A stretch of 18,348 nt of DNA from an uncultured Clostridia bacterium (lineage in GTDB: Bacteria > Bacillota > Clostridia > TANB77 > CAG-508). The notes beneath the pieces were generated by a model that did not search any database, was not told the origin of the DNA, and saw only the letters and a program-made list of their open reading frames with translations. Below, piece after piece: positions 15,142-18,348 of this stretch (position 1 is the stretch's first letter; each line of letters opens with the position of its first letter). Made by a program: the position numbers and the translations under genes. The DNA is taken from assembly GCA_948528155.1 (NCBI GenBank), contig CAOSZT010000015.1:1-18348 (forward strand). Reading direction: 5' to 3'.

Positions 15142-15738
15142 TTATTTTTTCTTTTTATTTTTAATAACTACCTTTTGAGTTTCTTTATTCAAATCACTTT
15201 TATCAATAAAGCCATCTTGATATAAGCATTTAATGTACATTATAAGTGAAAATATAGTGGATGTTACAGCTATATAATATATTATTAAACTTAAATTAAC
15301 CCAGAAACCAGTAATATTAAATTGTTTTGTAATTAAAGATATAACAATAGCTAAGTAAAATAGAACTGTAGCTAGTTTTCCATACCATTTACTATAAACA
15401 ACGACATCTTTACCATAAAGAAAAGAAGCACCAATTACCATTATTAATTCTTTAAAAATAACAATAAACAAAATCCAAACAGGAATAATTTCTACAGCTA
15501 CTAGAGTGGCAAGTACAGAAATTTGAGTGAGTTTGTCAGCTAAAGGATCCATTAATTTACCAAAATTAGAAATTAAGTTAAATCTTCTAGCAATAAAACC
15601 ATCTAAAATGTCTGTGATTCCTGAAATGGTAAAAAATATAAATCCTAGAATATAGTTACCTGTAAAAATAAAATATAAAATTATTGGTATAAATAAAAAT
15701 CTTAATACTGTTAGTATATTTGGTATATGTTTAAACAT
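15142..15738 (-). CDS. pgsA: CDP-diacylglycerol-glycerol-3-phosphate 3-phosphatidyltransferase
   Basis: Integral membrane enzyme that joins CDP-diacylglycerol and glycerol-3-phosphate to give phosphatidylglycerol phosphate, the committed step to phosphatidylglycerol and cardiolipin. The CDP-alcohol phosphotransferase signature is complete: Asp43, Asp46-Gly47, Ala50-Arg51, Gly60, Asp64 and Asp68, giving D-x2-DG-x2-AR-x8-G-x3-D-x3-D. The first residues (HIPNILTVLRFLFIPI) are also typical of PgsA rather than of phosphatidylserine or cardiolipin synthases. There are several membrane helices in 198 aa, the normal length, and a Lys-rich end. The ribosome site GGGAG lies just upstream. It starts 21 nt after the clpE-like stop on the same strand, so the two are probably one operon. 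Confidence 0.93.
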   Translation of the reverse strand: MFKHIPNILTVLRFLFIPIILYFIFTGNYILGFIFFTISGITDILDGFIARRFNLISNFGKLMDPLADKLTQISVLATLVAVEIIPVWILFIVIFKELIMVIGASFLYGKDVVVYSKWYGKLATVLFYLAIVISLITKQFNITGFWVNLSLIIYYIAVTSTIFSLIMYIKCLYQDGFIDKSDLNKETQKVVIKNKKKK

Positions 15739-15759
15739 AATTACTCCCTTTTTTTTAAA

Positions 15760-18153
15760 TTAAACAATGTTAAAGATAAGATTATCTTCTTTAAAATCAA
15801 CTATAATATTTTGTCCATCAATAATTTCACTTTTTAGGATTTTTTCAGAAATTTCATCTTCTATGTGTCTTTGTATAGCACGTCTTAAAGGTCTTGCACC
15901 AAATTTTATATTAGTTCCTTTTTCTAATATGAATTTTTTTGCAGAATTTGTTATTTCAAAGGAAATATCTTTTTGTTTTAGTGCTTTTATAGTATCTTTT
16001 AACATTAAGTCAACAATTTTTAATAATTGTTCTTGGTTAAGCGAATTAAACATAATTATTTCATCAATTCTATTTAAAAATTCAGGTCTAAATACTTCTT
16101 TTAAATTGTCTTCAATTTTAGATTTATCAATAGTTTGTTTTCCAAATCCTATTGAATTGTTGTTTAAATTTGATCCTGCATTTGATGTCATAATTATTAT
16201 TGTGTTTGCAAAACTGACTGTATTACCTTGAGCATCTGTAAGTTTTCCATCATCTAAAACTTGTAATAATATATTAAATACATCTGAATGTGCTTTTTCA
16301 ATTTCGTCTAGTAAAATGATAGAATATGGTTTTCTTTTTACTTTTTCTGTTAGTTGACCTGCATCGTCATAACCTACATATCCAGGAGGTGCTCCAATTA
16401 ATTTTGATGTAGAATGACTTTCCATATATTCTGACATATCTATTCTTATTATAGAGTCTTCTGATCCAAACATTTCATATGCTAGTGATTTTGCAAGTTC
16501 TGTTTTTCCAACTCCTGTTGGTCCTACAAATATGAAAGATGGTGGTCTTTTTTCATTTTGAAGTCCTGCTCTGTTTCTTCTTATGGCTCTTGATACACTA
16601 CTTACAGCTTCTTCTTGTCCTATAATTCTTTTATGAAGATTAGTTTCTAAGTTTAGTAATTTTTGAGTTTCTGCTTCTGTAATTTTTTTAACTGGTATTT
16701 TAGTCCAACTTTCAATTACTGTTGCAATGTCTTGTACTGTAAGATTTTTTAATTTTATTTTCTTATTTAATTTATCTATATCTTCCATAATTTGACACTC
16801 ACGTGTTTTCAAGTCTGCAGCTTTTTGATAGTCTTCTGTTGTGTCTGCTTGTGCTACTTCTTCTTTTTGTGCTTGAACTGCTGATAATTCTCTTTTTAAT
16901 ATTTCAAGTTTATATAAGTCTTTATTTTCCAAGTTTATTCTTGAACAAGCTTCATCTAAAATATCTATTGCTTTATCTGGTAAAAATCTGTCATGTATGT
17001 ATTTTTCAGACATTATAACTGCTTGATTAATAACATCTGTTGATATTTTTACTTTATGATATTCTTCATAATATTTTTTAATACCTTCTAAAATTCCAAT
17101 AGAATCTTCGATATTTGGCTCTTCAACTAATACTTGTTGAAATCTTCTTTCTAATGCTGAGTCTTTTTCAATATATTTTCTATATTCTTTTAATGTAGTT
17201 GTTCCTATTAGTTGTACTTCTCCATTTGATAGTGCAGGTTTTAAAATATTTGCTGCATTCATAGAGTGTTCTCCATCACCTGCTCCAATTATGTTATGGA
17301 TTTCATCAATTACTAATATAATGTTACCATATTCTTTACATTCATCAATAATGCCTTTCATTCTGGCTTCAAATTGACCTCGAAATTGAGTACCTGCTAT
17401 TATTGATGTTATATCTAAAAGATATACTTCTTTATTTAATAGTTTTGCTGGAACATTTTGGTTGGCAATTTTTATTGCTAGACCTTGTGCTATTGCTGTT
17501 TTTCCAACTCCAGGCTCGCCAATTAGACAAGGATTATTTTTGGAACGTCTATTTAAAATTTGTATAATTCTTTGTATTTCTTTGTCTCTTCCAATTATTA
17601 AGTCTAATTGATTATTTTTAGCTTTATTTGTAAGGTTTGTTCCATATGTATCTAAATATTTTTTCTTTTTATTTTGTTTTGTTTCTTTCTTTTTTTCTAT
17701 TTTTACTCTTCTTTTTTCATTTTCTTGATTTTCATTATTTTCGTTATTAGCTGATTTGGCAGAAGAGAACATATTTGAAAATATTGAACCTAATGGTATT
17801 GCAGCTCCTGCTATTTTTGGTTTTTCTTCATCATATTCGCTATCTTCATCACCATTTATGTCTCCAAATGTTATAGCTCCTTCTATATTTCCTAAATTGT
17901 TGATGTCTATGTTTTCAGTAAAATCTTTTATAATTGATTCTAGTTGTTTATTCATATCAGCTAGATTTATTTTGTCTTTTGATAAGACATCTTGCTGTCT
18001 TGATAGTACTTCTGTTGCATCTATTCCTTTTTTCTTTGCACAGTCATAGCATAAGCCTTCTAATTTATTATTTCCATTTTCTGTTTTTTCATAAAAAAGT
18101 ATTGCTGGATTTTTTTTGCATTCTGAACATATCATAGTTTTATAATTCCTCAT
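15760..18153 (-). CDS. clpE: ClpE-type AAA+ unfoldase (Clp protease ATP-binding subunit)
   Basis: ATP-driven unfoldase that feeds damaged proteins to ClpP; 797 aa. An N-terminal four-Cys zinc finger (Cys9, Cys12, Cys35, Cys38) takes the place of the Clp_N repeats of ClpC, the hallmark of ClpE. A low-complexity linker spans about 50-165. AAA1 has Walker A GEPGVGKT (212-219), Walker B LVIDE (Glu284) and ERR (335-337). A UVR-type coiled coil spans about 424-462. AAA2 has Walker A GPTGVGKT (544-551), Walker B LLDE (Glu617), Arg695 and sensor-2 GARPLRR. The ClpP-docking tripeptide IGF (668-670) is present. Start: ATG 18153 has AAGG only 2 nt away. In-frame Met7 (18135) would give M-I-C-S-E-C, the usual ClpE/McsA opening, with GAGG 12 nt away. 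Either is possible. It precedes pgsA. Confidence 0.95.
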   Translation of the reverse strand: MRNYKTMICSECKKNPAILFYEKTENGNNKLEGLCYDCAKKKGIDATEVLSRQQDVLSKDKINLADMNKQLESIIKDFTENIDINNLGNIEGAITFGDINGDEDSEYDEEKPKIAGAAIPLGSIFSNMFSSAKSANNENNENQENEKRRVKIEKKKETKQNKKKKYLDTYGTNLTNKAKNNQLDLIIGRDKEIQRIIQILNRRSKNNPCLIGEPGVGKTAIAQGLAIKIANQNVPAKLLNKEVYLLDITSIIAGTQFRGQFEARMKGIIDECKEYGNIILVIDEIHNIIGAGDGEHSMNAANILKPALSNGEVQLIGTTTLKEYRKYIEKDSALERRFQQVLVEEPNIEDSIGILEGIKKYYEEYHKVKISTDVINQAVIMSEKYIHDRFLPDKAIDILDEACSRINLENKDLYKLEILKRELSAVQAQKEEVAQADTTEDYQKAADLKTRECQIMEDIDKLNKKIKLKNLTVQDIATVIESWTKIPVKKITEAETQKLLNLETNLHKRIIGQEEAVSSVSRAIRRNRAGLQNEKRPPSFIFVGPTGVGKTELAKSLAYEMFGSEDSIIRIDMSEYMESHSTSKLIGAPPGYVGYDDAGQLTEKVKRKPYSIILLDEIEKAHSDVFNILLQVLDDGKLTDAQGNTVSFANTIIIMTSNAGSNLNNNSIGFGKQTIDKSKIEDNLKEVFRPEFLNRIDEIIMFNSLNQEQLLKIVDLMLKDTIKALKQKDISFEITNSAKKFILEKGTNIKFGARPLRRAIQRHIEDEISEKILKSEIIDGQNIIVDFKEDNLIFNIV

Positions 18154-18175
18154 TTCCTTTTTAAAATCAATATAT

Positions 18176-18205
18176 ATAATAACTCAAATTTATTAATTAG
18201 TCAAA
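18176..18205 (-). promoter_or_regulatory. clpE promoter with CtsR-like heptad over the -35 box
   Basis: Minus strand: -35 TTGACT (18199-18204), 17-nt spacer, -10 TATTAT (18176-18181), 22 nt before the longer start codon. On the plus strand the -35 lies inside AGTCAAA (18199-18205), an exact match to the RGTCAAA heptad bound by the repressor CtsR. A one-mismatch heptad ACTCAAA sits at 18182-18188, 17 nt away rather than the usual 10. The promoter is well supported; CtsR control is only a suggestion. The rest of the window to 18348 is AT-rich with no supported feature. Confidence 0.65.
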
Positions 18206-18348
18206 TTTTTTATATTGTTATTTTTTAAATTACTCTACTTTTATGTTATATTATAAAAAAGTATTATTTTGTAATTATTGTATTATGGTTTTATTTTTTG
18301 ATATGTTTTTTATGTATGGGTTTATTATTTTTTCAATTTGTAATATTG

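Noticed and set aside
18182..18205. Canonical CtsR operator upstream of clpE
   Set aside because: One heptad is exact, but the second has a mismatch and is 17 nt away instead of 10, so I report only a CtsR-like half-site.

Overview
The window is a very AT-rich chromosomal segment, almost certainly from a Gram-positive, monoderm, low-GC Bacillota (Clostridia-like, plausibly host-associated). The dnaG-rpoD pair, sortase with sorting-signal proteins, an OmpR/sensor-kinase pair, a ClpE-type unfoldase with an N-terminal zinc finger, AAGGAGG-type ribosome sites and sigma-A-type promoters all fit that assignment. I see no phage genes, CRISPR array, tRNA or rRNA.

Layout. (1) 162-3590, minus: a large secreted papain-family protease with a lectin-like domain, four Ig-like repeats, an acidic spacer and a C-terminal LPNAG sorting signal. 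(2) 3591-3780: a compact divergent regulatory region with two good promoters that share an 11-bp sequence in opposite orientation around a central hairpin. The rightward promoter drives a 36-codon ORF with a strong ribosome site and its own terminator. (3) 4029-8156, plus: a core run of dnaG (primase), rpoD/sigA (main sigma factor) and an MscS-family channel, ending in a hairpin. (4) 8335-10559: a response regulator and its sensor kinase. (5) 10560-11045: a long non-coding stretch holding a 132-bp doubly palindromic MITE-like element, an 18-bp perfect palindrome and a candidate promoter. (6) 11046-13019: a sortase followed by a thioester-domain/CnaB-type surface protein. The surface protein ends just after LPITG, and its membrane anchor and basic tail lie downstream in another frame. 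(7) 13337-15067: a membrane-anchored WG-repeat protein with its own promoter, convergent with (8) 15142-18153, minus: clpE-like and pgsA, apparently one operon driven by a TTGACT/TATTAT promoter whose -35 overlaps a CtsR-like heptad.

How the genes fit together. Blocks 3 and 8 are housekeeping (replication priming, transcription, osmotic safety valve, protein quality control, phospholipid synthesis). Blocks 1, 5 and 6 concern the cell surface: a sortase, two proteins with sorting motifs (LPNAG and LPITG) and mobile-element-like DNA. The two-component system lies directly upstream of the sortase region and could control it, but that is only inference from position.

Most unusual points: the surface protein appears damaged or altered at both its start and its sorting signal; the palindromic MITE-like element; the symmetrical divergent promoter region with its small ORF; and the ClpE promoter with spaced-out CtsR-like heptads. 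I found no clear previously undescribed multi-gene system.
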